Notes under the pieces: model-generated
What the model saw: the letters and a program-made list of their open reading frames with translations, nothing else
What the model was told of the DNA's origin: nothing
Databases searched by the model: none
Made by a program: the position numbers and the translations under genes
NCBI RefSeq assembly: GCF_030272615.1
Contig: NW_026728903.1
Coordinates: forward strand, 329,501-393,500
DNA length: 64,000 nt
Origin: Cryptomeria japonica
Taxonomy: Eukaryota > Streptophyta > Pinopsida > Cupressales > Cupressaceae
Reading direction: 5' to 3'
Shown: positions 22,619 to 33,931 of the stretch, in pieces
Layout: each line of letters opens with the position of its first letter
How positions within the stretch are numbered: the first letter of the stretch is position 1

Positions 22619-24377
22619 TTCAATTTGTTCTAATTAATCTTCCATTGCTTTAATCCAATATTTATCTTCACATGCCTCAATAACAGATGTTGGTTCAATT
22701 TGAGAAATTAAACATACCTCTTCATTTGTCAGTCTTCCTCTTGTCATAGCACCTTGATACTTATTTCCAATTATCTAACTTTCAAAGTGATTCAGTCTTA
22801 CATACTTGGGTTTGTTCACTTGTTGTTGTTCTTTAGTCACTATGGAATGATGTCGGTGTGACTAGATCCACATTTTGTACCAGTGCACTCTGTATTGGTT
22901 CATTTATGATCATCTCAACTACCGGTTCAGAATCTACAGACCTTGAATTTCCTCTAAATTTTTCATCTATCTTCACATTAGCAATCTCAATGATCTTCTG
23001 TAATCTTTTATTAAAACATCTATATGCCTTCATCTTAGATGAATAACCAATAAATATTCCTTCATAACTTCTAGGATCAAATTTACCAATATAATCATCT
23101 CTCTTAATATAACATTTTCTTCTAAGTATTTTAAAGTATTTAAGAGTAGGAGCATTACCAAACCATAGTTCATAAGGGGTCTTACCGGTTTCACCTTTGA
23201 TGTGAACTGTGTTGAAAGTGTAAACCATTGTATTCACTGCTTCTCTCTAATACACATGAGGTAGATTTTCTTCCAGTATCATGCTTCTAGCTACATCCAG
23301 AATAGTTTTATTCTTCTTTTTCACAATTCCATTCTGCTGAGGTGTCTGAGGTGCTGATAGTTGTCTTTCAATTCCATTCACTTCACAAAATGTATTGAAC
23401 TCCTTAGATGTAAATTATCCTCCTTGATCTGATCTTAAACATTTGATTTTCTTACCAGTTTCATTCTCTACCATTGCCTTGAATAACTTGAATTTTCTAA
23501 AAGCTTCTAATTTCTCCCTGAGAAAAGTAACCCAACACATTCTAGAATAATCATCAATAATTAGCATAAAATATCTATCTCCCTATAGACTTCTTGTTCT
23601 TGCTAGAACACACAAGTCAGTATGGATTAAATCAAGAACATTATTGGATTTCTCAGAAATACTCTTAAAAGTTGTTTTCACTTGCTTTCCCATTTGACAT
23701 CCCTTACATACCGGATTATGAGGTTTTACAATCTTAGGTAAATCCTTTAATGCCTTAGTTGAACTGATCTTTACAGTGCAATCAAAATTTACATGACAAA
23801 GTCTCTTATGCCAAAACCAACTTTCATCAATATGTGCAATCAAGCATGTCTTTTCACTGTTAGTCAAATGAAAGACATTACCTCTAGTTTGATTACCGGT
23901 TGCAATCTCCAAACCAGTTCTATTCATGATTTTGCATTTACCATTCTTGAATTGTAAGTGAAATCCCTTTTCAGCTAATTGACCAACACTCAAAAGATTA
24001 TGCTTCAAACCTTCAACATAATAAACGTTGTCAGTATTGTGCCTACCATCAAAAGATATAGTTCCCTATCCTTTGATCAAACAAGCTTTATCATCCCCAA
24101 ATCTTACTAGACCTCCACTATATTTATGAAAAGATAAGTATTTTCTTTTATCACCAGTCATATGATGTGAACATCCAGAATCTATAATCCATTCATCTTT
24201 TTCTTGAATTTCAGCTGCTAGGGCCTGCTCTATCGGTGGAACAATAGGTCTCGGTTGATATTCTTTTATTGCAACAAAAGCCCATCCATTGGCTGTCAGT
24301 TCTTCATCAGAATCATCAGTAACTCCTTCATTGACATAGTAACATGATTTATCTTTGTTCTTCTTAAATTTGTATCT
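22619..24377 (-). pseudogene. Protease and integrase of copia A
   Basis: The retropepsin motif DEWIIDSGCSHHMTGD is retained near 24175-24220. The pre-integrase zinc domain is readable (WFWHKRLCHVNFDC ... CKGCQMGKQV, 24008-23583). The core contains IDDYSRM, but the third catalytic residue, normally Glu in the NGxVE motif, is Lys (codon 23319-23321). Several stops interrupt the domain (near 23581, 23425 and 23250). The C-terminal part reads GKTPYELWFGNAPTLKYFKI and GIFIGYSSKMKAYRCFNK, typical of copia integrase. Confidence 0.88.
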
Positions 24378-25310
24378 CTAATATTTAGGGTTAGGCTTAT
24401 ATGTCCTTTTAGCTTCTTCTCTCAATATTGCATGTCTATCAGGACATCTAGATGCCATATGACCAAATTTATTGTAGTTAAAACATTTAAATGGTGCTTT
24501 ACCTTCATACTTACTTCCAATAGAACCTTTAGGCATTTTCCTTGCAAATAGTGCTTCAAGCTCTTCCAGTTCTTCATTTCCCCTCCTGATATATTCAAGT
24601 TCTCTTCCATAAATTGCTTTCCAATCAGATTTATCAGATGATGATGATTCTTCAGATGATGATGCTTTGAAGGCCAAATCTGTCTTAATTGTAACAGCAG
24701 GACCACATTCCTCAAGCTCAAATGCTGAAAGTTTTCCAACCAAGGTGTCTCTAGATATTGATATATTAGGCATTGTTCTCAACTCATTAATAGAAGTCAC
24801 TTTCATTTTATATGCCAGTGGAAAAGCTTTTAAAACTTTAGAAATAATTTCATCTTCACTTAAGGATCCTTCACAATATTGTATTCCTAAAACAATTTCA
24901 CTAACCCTTTCCATAAAAGCATAAATTCTTTCATCTTCTTCCATTTTCAAATTTTCATACCTGACCCAGAAGCATTCCAGTTTCACAATTTTGACAATGG
25001 TATCTCCTTCATTCAATGTCTCCAATTTATCCCAAATAGCTTTAGTAGTAGATCGGTCTGATAATCCCATGATTTGCTGATCTGATAATGCGCTCAAAAA
25101 TACTTCTCTTGCTTTGCAATCATTCTCTTGATCCTTACCCAATGTTGGTGGATTAGGTTGATTCAGTGTAGGACTAGCATAGCCATTCTTTGTAACTTCC
25201 CATATGTCTCTTCCAACTCAATTCAGATGTGTCTCCATTCTGATCTTTCATATACCATAGTTAGTTCCATCAAGTTTTGGACTATCCTTCCTAAAAAAAA
25301 TTGTTGTCAT
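24378..25310 (-). pseudogene. Gag of copia A
   Basis: The likely start is ATG at 25308-25310 (MTTIFFRKDSPKLDGTNYG), broken by two nonsense codons before an open run from 25142 to 24378 (254 residues). It shows the UBN2-type gag signature (AIWDKLETLNEGDTIVKI, MEEDERIYAFMERVSEIV, NELRTMPNISISRDTLVGKL) and a Ser/Glu-rich linker. Its zinc knuckle reads CFNYNKFGHMASRC, so the second Cys has become Tyr and metal binding is probably lost. It ends at a TAG at 24378-24380 that is probably premature, because the frame continues as a copia-like linker (DKSCYYVNEGVTDDSDEE) into protease. Confidence 0.9.
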
Positions 25311-25350
25311 AGAATCTCCTCAAGCTATTAGACTTCTGCAAAAAGAGAAC

Positions 25351-25365
25351 TTAGCTCTGATACCA
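25351..25365 (-). other. Primer binding site of copia A
   Basis: The minus strand reads TGGTATCAGAGCTAA, two bases from the 5' LTR end. It matches plant initiator Met tRNA. Confidence 0.92.
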
Positions 25366-25367
25366 AT

Positions 25368-26411
25368 AGTTAGGACCCAAGAGGCAAATGAGAGGGGGGG
25401 AGTGAATAATTTATCTATTAATTTCATTTCAAATATAACTTAATCAAACATGATACTTAATACCGGTAAACCAAACTTAATGTCGGTTGATAGATTGACA
25501 GTTAGTATTAATACCGATGAAGCTTAATGCATAAAACGGAAATAGAAACAACGTCCACAACTCATAACACAGAGATTTGTACATGCAAACCTTGTAAGGG
25601 TAAAAACCATGGTGGGAAACCTTATCCACAATCAGGTGATACTACTGCAGATAGTATGCATAAACAAATGGGGTCTACACATGTAGAAAGGCCAACCGCC
25701 TAGAGCTCACTGCTCAATCAAAAAATAGGATTCACACTGACTACAATTGGATGGTTAGATCCAATGAATGTACTGCTCAAAGTAGCATCTCCAATGTTGG
25801 ATTCAGTATTGGTTAAGCTTTGATAATCACCTTCAAACCTTCCTTGAACCTTCTATATGGTCTGCTCATATGATCTTCAATATTCACACATACCATGTTA
25901 TAATACCATGTACAGTTATATTCACTCTTTTTTTTATCTCACAAATGAGATCTTACATGTATACCAAAACCTAAGACCAAATGTGTAGGTTGTCTCACTA
26001 AGAATATTACAATTAAATCAATTACAAATAAGTCAAGATGTGATGTATCATGTCGGCTCAATACATTTACAACAATGTCCAATCAATAAATCATTTTCAT
26101 AATGTGCCATGCTGATATGGAATAGATAATGCATACTGGTCCATTACCTAGACCAATTTTCTAGTGACGGAAAATATTTCAAACCGATTAGACCAATAAC
26201 CAAAATACCAAAACCAAGTATCCAAACCATGTCTTCAACATAACCAAGTGATATCCAGATGGTAACAAGTCATCCTCCATGCTGGTGAACAATATACCAG
26301 TGACTATGCATAAGTCACTGAACATGTTGGTTCAAAATAACCATAGATCTCCAGAAGGATAAGTGTTGACATCAATGACAAAACTAATGCAACACATCCA
26401 TAATACCAACA
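25368..26411 (-). repeat. 5' LTR of copia A
   Basis: 1,044 bp, colinear with 11811-12877. The first base pair has decayed from TG to AG, and the end ATACCAACA is intact. It is followed by the ATAAG duplication. Confidence 0.93.
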
Positions 26412-26416
26412 ATAAG

Positions 26417-28010
26417 TGTTATTCATTAGAGTCTTATTACTAAAAGAAGGGATTTTAGAATGAGTAGAAAACAAAGTCTCATAAGTGGGATTAGAAATCT
26501 CTTGAGGAGATCCATAAGAGATTTGTTCATCACCAAGATTTCCTTATAAGGGGGGTGAGTGTTGAAAGAAGTAGAAGATGATTTGATTGAGGTGAGGTCA
26601 TCATCACTACTAAATATAGCATTCACATTGAGAGACATTCTTTTAAATTCTTTGGTGGGATTAGAAGGATTATATCCAAATCCAAATGAAGCTTCATGTG
26701 TGTTATGTTCTAAAGGAACTTTAATTTTTTATTCATTTGCACCAGAACCATTGCCATAATAGCCACTCTTAGCTAAAATCTGAAAACTAAGACCATAAAG
26801 GGATGCCAAATTAGAAAGAGAAGGTTGCTCCTCATAGGTCTCAGTGCTATATGAATTAGAGGAATCCTTTGAAGAATTATCTAAATTAGAAGTAGCCACA
26901 AAGTGGCTACTTAGTTGCTTAGATAAAGTGGGTTTCTCTTTAGGTTCCTCCTTCAATTTCTCCTTCTCAGTCTTAGATTCTTTCCAAGATACTCTATACT
27001 TTCCTATAAAAGTAGGGGTAAAGTCTATAGATCCCCAATCATCATTTGAGAGAACTCCTTTAGGAGAAAACATATCCTTAGGAGGAGATTCTGATTGAGT
27101 AGAAGAATCAAGAGTACTAGAAGGATCAAGATTATTAAAGGAAATAGATGTATTTGAAGAAGTAGGAAGATTGAGAGAAGAATGCGAAGTAGTTGAACAA
27201 GAAGATCTAGATTTTAATGGTTCTTGAATATTGGTATCAACTAACAAGGTGTATGTCATATTGTTATAAATGAAATTGACCTGCCTATGCAAAGTTGAGG
27301 GGACAACTTGCATGCTATGAATCCAAGGTCTCCCTAAGAGAAGGTTATATGTCAAATTACCAGGCATGACATGCATAGGTGTAGGTAAAATAACACGGCC
27401 TACCTTAATAGGCAATGTTATGACACCTAAATATTGTTTAGAAACATTATCAAAGCCTCGAATAGAAATAGAAGTATGTTTGATGAGTGAAAAATCCACA
27501 TTAATCTTATCCAATAAGTCCACACTGCAAACATTAAGGCCAAATCCATTATCCACAAGGGTTCACCTTATAGCACTATCATTGATAATAACCACAATCA
27601 TAAGAGGATCATATTGATGTCAGATTTCATGAGAAGGTAACTCATCTTGCATGAATAAAATTTGAGCTTTGGGTTTGTTTGTAGGATCAACCAAAGAAGC
27701 CATGCTATTAGGTGTCACTGTAGCTGGGACATCTAAATTTTTCAAAGCATCTTGTAACATCCCATGATAAGCAGGTGAAGCTTGAACCAAATCCCAAATA
27801 GAAATATTGGCAAGCGTAGCTTTAAGTTGTTGAATGAACTCATAATCCTTACTAAGAGTCTGTAATATATGAGGTGCTTATGGAAGAGTAGGTTGAGAGG
27901 GAGGAAGTGAAGTTGGGATAACTGGAGGAGGATTAGGTTGCCTATTATTTCTTGTGTTGTAGGTATGAGTAACTGTATTATAACTCTCTATAGTGATTTT
28001 CTTATCATAT
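26417..28010 (-). pseudogene. Protease and G-patch region of element E (gypsy-type)
   Basis: The minus strand reads QTLSKDYEFIQQLKATLANI and SIWDLVQASPAYHGMLQDAL, then an aspartic protease with TLVDNGFGLNVCSVDLL (active site D-N-G near 27545) and NLLLGRPWIHSMQ near 27330. The order matches gypsy elements of the Tat/Ogre kind, as in element D here. The region from 27556 to 26729 is open for 275 residues, with a Ser-rich linker and a G-patch-like end (LAKSGYYGNGSGANE). Stops at about 27560 and 27612 and a TAA at 26729-26731 show inactivation. A short open frame, 26638-26426 (MSLNVNAIFSSDDDLTSIKS), continues the same protein before copia A interrupts. No reverse transcriptase follows on the far side of A. 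Confidence 0.8.
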
Positions 28011-28559
28011 TTGGTGCAGGAGCACCCAAAGACACAAATTAAGCCTAAAAGAGTCTAATATCACCTGTGAGGTGAAAATGATCATATGTAATAGGTTGAT
28101 AGTTTTGTGAGTCAATAAGACCCAATTGATGTAAGCCATTGTCATGGTTGCATTTTATAAGCCGCCATGGACAAATGACCATGTGGGCTAGTAGGAGTCT
28201 AGGCATGAGTTAGGAAAATAAATATTGGTATTAGAAACATCAGAAAAATCCTTGGAATATGCCAAATACACCTTGGAGTCACCAAATTTGAAAAGTGTGA
28301 GTTGACAACTTTTGTTGTCATTGCAAAATGTTGTAAAAAATGGATAACTAACCCTCCTATAGTTCCAAAGTTTGAAAAGTGGTTGGAAACCATTAGGGAG
28401 GCTATATTATGCCCACTTGGATTGATTCCAAGGCTATTGTTGGTCTTTTTGTTGAATTTGTTGAAATTGGTAAAGTTTTGGAGTCTGGAGCAATACAATA
28501 TATTTGGAGTTTGTTGAAATTTTGCACGTTTGATGTTATTTTCTGACTGATACATATTG
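28011..28559 (-). pseudogene. Gag C-terminal remnant of element E
   Basis: The minus strand retains fragments such as KCNHDNGLHQLGLIDSQNYQ near 28030-28160, reminiscent of the Cys/His-containing gag tails of Tat-type gypsy elements. A 118-residue open frame (28555-28199) has no recognisable domain. The region is broken by many stops. The assignment rests mainly on its position just upstream of the protease. Confidence 0.4.
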
Positions 28560-29490
28560 GTGGATGCCTAAAACCAATTGGATGAGTTGGGGAAGTCTCT
28601 TACCTTTCATTTGAATTAAGTTTGAGGTCTTGTAACAATAGTGTTGTAGAGATCCATCAAAAACTAACCGAACTAGTCACAAACCTTATCGACACTTAGG
28701 GTTTCACTGTAAAGATGCCCTTAATCTGACATTTTCACTAGAGGACCAAACAACCCATGCAAAAATGTTAGAGGGGCCATTGTACCTTAATATTTTGGTT
28801 TTGGTTTGTAGGGAGGCTCCAATCTTGAAGAGATTGAATTGACACTAGGTGGGCATCTCTATGTGACCACCTGAACTGTAGAGGTGAAAATCACTTACAA
28901 TAGACAAAGAAGATGGGATCAAGTTTAGGAACCTTATATTTGGTGGTTTGAAACCTTACCCCATCTTGCAGAAGTGTTGGTTTAGTTGGGGGACTAATAA
29001 AAGGGGTACTTGGTTTGTAAATTAGGCCTAATTGGCTTAATTAGGTCTAGAAGGACAGTAAGGATATAGACCTTTCAAAATTTTGGTTAGAGTATAAGAC
29101 TTTGGGAAATTTTGTAACTTGATAAAAGGTATCTAAATCTGCCCTTAGTTTTTCTTTTCCTTTGGAATTTATTAAGTTGTATGTGGATAATTTAACCGGT
29201 AGAGCTACTAGTCTACCGGTAGGGCTACTAGACAAATAGGATAGTTGTGGGACAAGTACCCCTAACCCATTTGATAGTTAGATCTTATGGTTTTTTTTGT
29301 GTTGGTGGGACCACCAATAGACAAAAATCCAATAGGTTTTCATCCCAGTGGTACTGGAAGATTGTTTGCCATTCACACAAGATTAGAGTGTTTTCATCCT
29401 ACTGGTACCGGAAGATACTAAACCGGTATGGATCTGGTCACACAAATTGTTGTGTGAGTTGAGTACTTGGTAGGTGTGTTGTTTGACACC
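28560..29490. other. Non-coding block inside E, possibly a separate insertion
   Basis: No coding frame in either strand. Two short local duplications are seen: ACCGGTAGAGCTACTAG / ACCGGTAGGGCTACTAG (about 29200-29231), and TTTTCATCC...GGTAC(T/C)GGAAGAT (about 29338 and 29392). The text differs from the gag-like DNA on both sides. I could not find convincing terminal repeats. Confidence 0.4.
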
Positions 29491-31100
29491 TTTAACAAAC
29501 AAAACAACTTGATTTGGACATAGTAGTTATGGGTGAGAGAAGGTTATCACTTAGTTGGTTGCCTAGCTCTGCATCAATATTCATAAGGGCTCTTAGTAGG
29601 GTAACCTCCTTGCACAGTAATAACAGGTTTCTTGGGAGTGAAAAAGAATCATTAACATAAATACCTTGAACCACTAATATAGGTTTACATTGATAACTTT
29701 GAGAAGGATAAGCACCTTCAACTATAAAGAGGGTTTCATTAAGTGTTTCATTCACATGTATCCAATTGATTGAAGATGGTTTAGGAATATCAAAGGTGTC
29801 CTTATGAATTTCAGAAGAAGAATAGCTAAGATTGATGGAAGAATTGTTGATAGTCTCTTCTTACACTAAAATGTTATCATGGATAAGATCAATTTTAGGA
29901 GATAGACTAGAAGTAGGCATTGATGTTTTAGAAGGAATTGTATTATTAGGAAAGGTCATATCATCCTCTTTCATTAAAGGATCTAAATGGGGAATAGACA
30001 CTCTAGGAGAAGGATCAACATTACTCTCTAACGTTTCACCTTTGAGAGGGAGACTTTTGAAAGAGATGTCAACAATCTCTTATTGAGCCAAGGTATCCTT
30101 ATGAGTAGAACCTAGTTGGGGACAAGGTGATGCCTTACCTTTAGAGGGAGAATGATTAAGGTTCATGAGAGATGGGATTATATCAAGGGGGTTACTCTCA
30201 TAGGGTAGAGATTAATCAACACCTTATTCTAATGGTTCATCACAAATAGTGAGGTCATTGAAAAAAATATTAGAAATCTTGCACAAAGATGTACTTATTG
30301 TTATTGCCAAATTTGGGAGAAGGGATAACATTGTTCATTAATTATTCATTCTTAGGAGGGAGAGAATCACTACATGTGTTTGAATCATCCGCTTGCCTTA
30401 AAATGTGTTCAATAGGATGTTTAGGGGAGATATAATTAAGGATATTGATTATTATTTTATCTTCTTTTTCTAAGGCATCTTCGGGGTAAGGAGAAGCATT
30501 TCTCATTAATGCATCATCTCTAGCAAGAATTTTATTGAAGTCAAGAGAGGAAATGCCATCACTAGGAAAAATAGGGACAATACTATCTTCTTGCACAAAA
30601 TGATCCTCATGAAGGGAGTATTCTTTAAGAGGGAGATGAACATATTTCTCCAAAGATTCATGCTTAGGAAGGACATCTTTGAAATAAGTGCTCATAACCT
30701 CTTGTTGCACTAACATGCCCCCATTGGTAAGACCAAATTTAGGAGAAGATAAGTCAATGTCCATAGATAATTGTTCACTTAGAGAGGCATCATGTAGGGA
30801 AGCTACAGTAACATTAAGAAAGGTGTTTATGATATCATCCTCTTCCTCTGGGATAGCTAGATGGGAAGGGCACATTTTAGGAGATTTGTCAAGATCTCTT
30901 TTCAAATCTTCATCCTTAGAGCATGGGAGAGTTTTGAAGGGGGTTGGTAATAACTCTCTTAGGCACTAAAATTTTATCATAGATAGGAAGAGGTTCTTTG
31001 AGAGATGAAAAAATTGAAGCAAGGGAAGCTAACCCATTATCACATTTATGAAATGAATGCATCATGACAACAATTTTCCTCTTTCAAATGATACCATATG
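29491..31100 (-). pseudogene. Upstream coding region of E with acidic, low-complexity ORF
   Basis: Open minus frames at 30905-30342 (187 residues) and 29755-29492 (87 residues). The larger is acidic and rich in Ser, Asp, Glu and Leu (IPEEEDDIINTFLN, EHILRQADDSNTCSDSLPPK), with no motif I recognise. It lies between the 5' leader and the gag-like tail of E, so a gag N-terminal or accessory role is possible. Between the frames the DNA keeps the same style of repeated LPxxE/SLP phrases but with stops. It could also be unrelated inserted sequence. Confidence 0.4.
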
Positions 31101-31385
31101 AAAAATAGAAGGAAAGTTTCAATTTTAACCAATGCAAGAATTATAAATGTTGATTTAGAAAATTAAATTTATGAGTTACATGTATTCCTAAATCAGATCT
31201 GAAATTAATGATCCAAATTAAGCCATCCACAAGTTTAATTTTGAATTGAAAAATTAGGGTATTAACAAAATTGACCTCTAAATTTTTGAAATTTGCAAGA
31301 AATTGAAACTTGTAAATGTAAATTTGACTTTTAAATAGAAAAAAAAACTTGGATCTAAGAACATAAATCAGAATTAAAGAAGATT

Positions 31386-31409
31386 GGATTCACGTCAGGT
31401 TCACCAAAA
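31386..31409 (-). other. Probable primer binding region of element E
   Basis: Immediately inside the 5' LTR the minus strand reads TTTTGGTGAACCTGACGTG. A TGG start at this place is the usual form of a primer site, but I cannot name the tRNA with confidence. Confidence 0.5.
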
Positions 31410-33108
31410 TGTGGAGGGGAAAAAGCGAGACAGGGTGACTAGGACCTAATCCCAATTTTGCCGACACATTGGGAATATGAAAGACCCTACAAATATAGCT
31501 CACTTTGGCTAATTATTGTGAGAAAGAGAGAGCCAAAGATTATCTCTTAGGTTTTATATTCCTCTTATTGTAAATTAAGATAAGATGTGAAAGATTGATC
31601 AACTAGACTAGGAGATAAACAATGAAGGCTACATAAACTGAAAGTGAAGAAACTTGCAGATCTGAAACTAAGATACTGAAAGTAGAGAAGGGGGAGGAAT
31701 TTATATGTGTACTTGATGCTAAAAACTAAGCCAAATTTACCAGGACCAAGGTGCCACACCCTTGTCCCTGATGATCTAACAAAAAATTGTATCTGAAGGG
31801 CTGAAATTCTGAGATGCTAAGCTTGCACCTTGTCAAAAATAATTGAATTTGAGGGGGACTAGGGTACCACACCCCTATCCTAGGTAGGATCAGGGTTCTA
31901 TGCCCTTTTCTTTGGTAGGACCAGGGTGCCACACCCCTATCCCTGATAGATTTGGGGTAGTCTAAGACTTTTAGGCTGTCCTTGTGCCTTCTGTTGATCT
32001 GGAAGTCCTTCGGGGTACCTGTACCTACACTGTAGTTGAAAAGAGAGGGTTTGGGTGGCTGTGTAGGGTTTTTCCTTAGTCAAAACCCTGTGTTGGTGAT
32101 TTCCATATCCACAAATATATGATTTGTATGGTAAAATAGTGTGTGCAAGACCCTAGGATGAATGCAAACAATCTAGAGCAACCCTAAAGAGTAAACCCTA
32201 AATGCTTGTAATTAACAAAGTAAATTCTCTAAATCAATGATGAAAAGTGATATATATAATGAATTTAAATATGTAAGTTGATGTAATGAAGCTCATATAA
32301 AGACATGAAAGCAACATGAAACCATACCCAACCCCTAAGGGAGGGGTACAAGCCAATCGTCAGTCGGCGATCTCCTATTATTCTTCAATTTCTTCAAGGC
32401 TCATAATTGATGATGAATGCTTCAAAATTACTTGATGAATTCTTGATAAATTTTGTTGAATAATCCACATAAGCTTCTCTTTCACTACATAGAAAGCTCC
32501 TTATACTCTCTCCAAAAGCTTTTTCTTTAGATCTTAGTTAGATTAGATTAGATTCACCCCCTGCAAATGAAGAAAGAGAGTTGTTATGTATGAAACCCTA
32601 GATCTTAATTTCACATTTAGGCTGACCTAGGATTTAAATTTCCCACCAATCTATTGGGGTTAAGAATTATAATATCTTAGAATTATGCTCCCAAAATTTT
32701 GGGAAAAATATCGGGGACCGTGTGCAAAGTGCATATGGCCTGACCAAATTTTCACCAAATTTTTAGGGCTGTTAGATATGATTATATTAGAGAGAATCTG
32801 AAAGTTACATTTGATTTTGAGATGTTTTGTTATGCGAAATCAGACCTTAAAGGTCGAAATAAGACATAATTAGGGTTTATGATTTAATGATTTATTAGAG
32901 GAATAAAATAAAAAGGGGCACACCTAGGGTAAAGGGCCCAATTTTATGATGTGAGGAGTGATGAAATATAAATTTAGATTTAATTAAACTAACTAATTAA
33001 ATGCTTAAAGGGAAATCACAATGCAAGATGGAAACACACTAAGGCGGGTGCTAAAATAAGTGTAGAATTGTACCACCCTAGCAAGGGTGTACAATTTATG
33101 ATGCTACA
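31410..33108 (-). repeat. 5' LTR of element E
   Basis: 1,699 bp, with minus-strand start TGTAGCATCATAAATTG and end CCTCCACA. The start matches 10501-10573. The plus-strand text 33066-33096 forms a stem AATTGTAC(C)ACCCT/AGGGTGTACAATT with one bulge. A G/C-rich tandem repeat lies at 31857-31950. C's protease motif begins in the next base (33109). Confidence 0.8.
31857..31950 (+). repeat. 31-bp tandem repeat (three copies) in E's LTR
   Basis: Copies start near 31857, 31888 and 31919 with consensus GGACCAGGGTGCCACACCCC TATCCCTGATA, and an isolated fourth copy starts near 31741. The copies differ by a few bases. Confidence 0.75.
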
Positions 33109-33931
33109 CTTTTGTTGGGAAGACCTTGGTAGTTTGATAGAAAGGAAAAACATGATGGGAGGAAGAATATATACACTATTGTGGCCAATCGAATGAAGAA
33201 AAACTTATTACCCTTGGAGGAGCCTTTGAAGAGTGAAGTCTATATGAATGCTAGAATCTATTTGGTGGATGGAAGAAAATTATTTGATGGAATGAGACAT
33301 GAGAATGTGTGTTTTTCCTTAGTTCCTAAGAAGACTGAGAACCCAGAGCATGAAGAAGATTAACCAAAAGAGATAAAATATTTGCTGCCAGGATATGAAG
33401 ACATCATTTTAGATAATGTGCCTGATGGATTATCACCTGTAAGAAGTATCAATCATTGCATGGACCTGGTTCCTGAAGCTAGTTTGCCTAACAAAGTTGT
33501 ACACTGGATGATATCGATAGAGACTGAAGAGTTAAATCAACAAATGTCAGAGCTATTGAAGAAAGGTTTGATCAAAGAAAGTCTGAGCCCTTTTGCAATA
33601 CTAGTAGTATTAGAACCTAGGAAGAATGGAGAATGGAGGATGTGCACTGATTCCAGAGCAATAAACAAGATCACAGTGAAATACCAGTTTCCTTTACCTA
33701 GGATGGGTTACATAATGTACTATTTGAGAGAAGCCAAGTACTTTACAAAGATAGACTTGAAGAGTGGATATCATCAAATCAGGATCAGAGAAGGAGATGA
33801 GTGGAAGATAACATTCAAGACAAATGAAGGATTTTTTCGATGATTGGTGAGTCCTTTTGGGTTAACTAATGCACTGAGTACCTTCATGAGGCTGATGAAT
33901 GAGGTATTTAATATATTCTTTGGGTAAGTTT
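33109..33931 (+). pseudogene. Protease end and reverse transcriptase N-terminal half of C
   Basis: LLLGRPW is followed by a stop, then FDRKEKHDGRKN and a linker. From 33382 a 153-residue open frame carries RT motifs (SPFAILVVLEPRKNGEWRMC, TDSRAINKITVKYQFPLPRM, FTKIDLKSGYHQIRI). A TGA at 33841 and the altered SPFGLTNALSTFM follow. Copia B then interrupts with duplicated AGTTT (33927-33931 and 40492-40496). Confidence 0.9.

Larger units (their letters stand above)
11811..26411 (-). mobile_element. Ty1/copia retrotransposon A, interrupted by chromovirus F
   Basis: LTRs lie at 11811-12877 and 25368-26411. The target duplication ATAAG is perfect (11806-11810 and 26412-26416). The primer site next to the 5' LTR is TGGTATCAGAGCTAA (minus, 25351-25365), and a pyrimidine-rich plus-strand text (polypurine on the minus) follows the 3' LTR at 12878. 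The coding order on the minus strand is gag, protease, integrase, reverse transcriptase, RNase H, which is the copia order. F sits at 13060-20939 between A's 3' UTR and its polypurine tract. A's LTR termini are eroded (TG to AG at 25368, CA to AA at 12877), so it is not recent. Confidence 0.93.
10501..33108 (-). mobile_element. LTR retrotransposon E (Ty3/gypsy-like, gag-protease only), interrupted by copia A
   Basis: E is minus-strand. Its 5' LTR is 31410-33108 (starts TGTAGCATCATAAATTG, ends CTCCACA on the minus strand). A gag-protease region follows at about 26417-31390. Copia A (11811-26411) interrupts it with a perfect ATAAG duplication at 11806-11810 and 26412-26416. The 3' remainder is 10574-11805 with a G-rich tract and only the first 73 bp of the 3' LTR (10501-10573). 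No reverse transcriptase, RNase H or integrase frame was found in either E segment, so this copy is a deletion derivative or a non-autonomous element. The right edge abuts chromovirus C in mid-protease, so E probably inserted into C. The left target site is lost. Confidence 0.75.
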
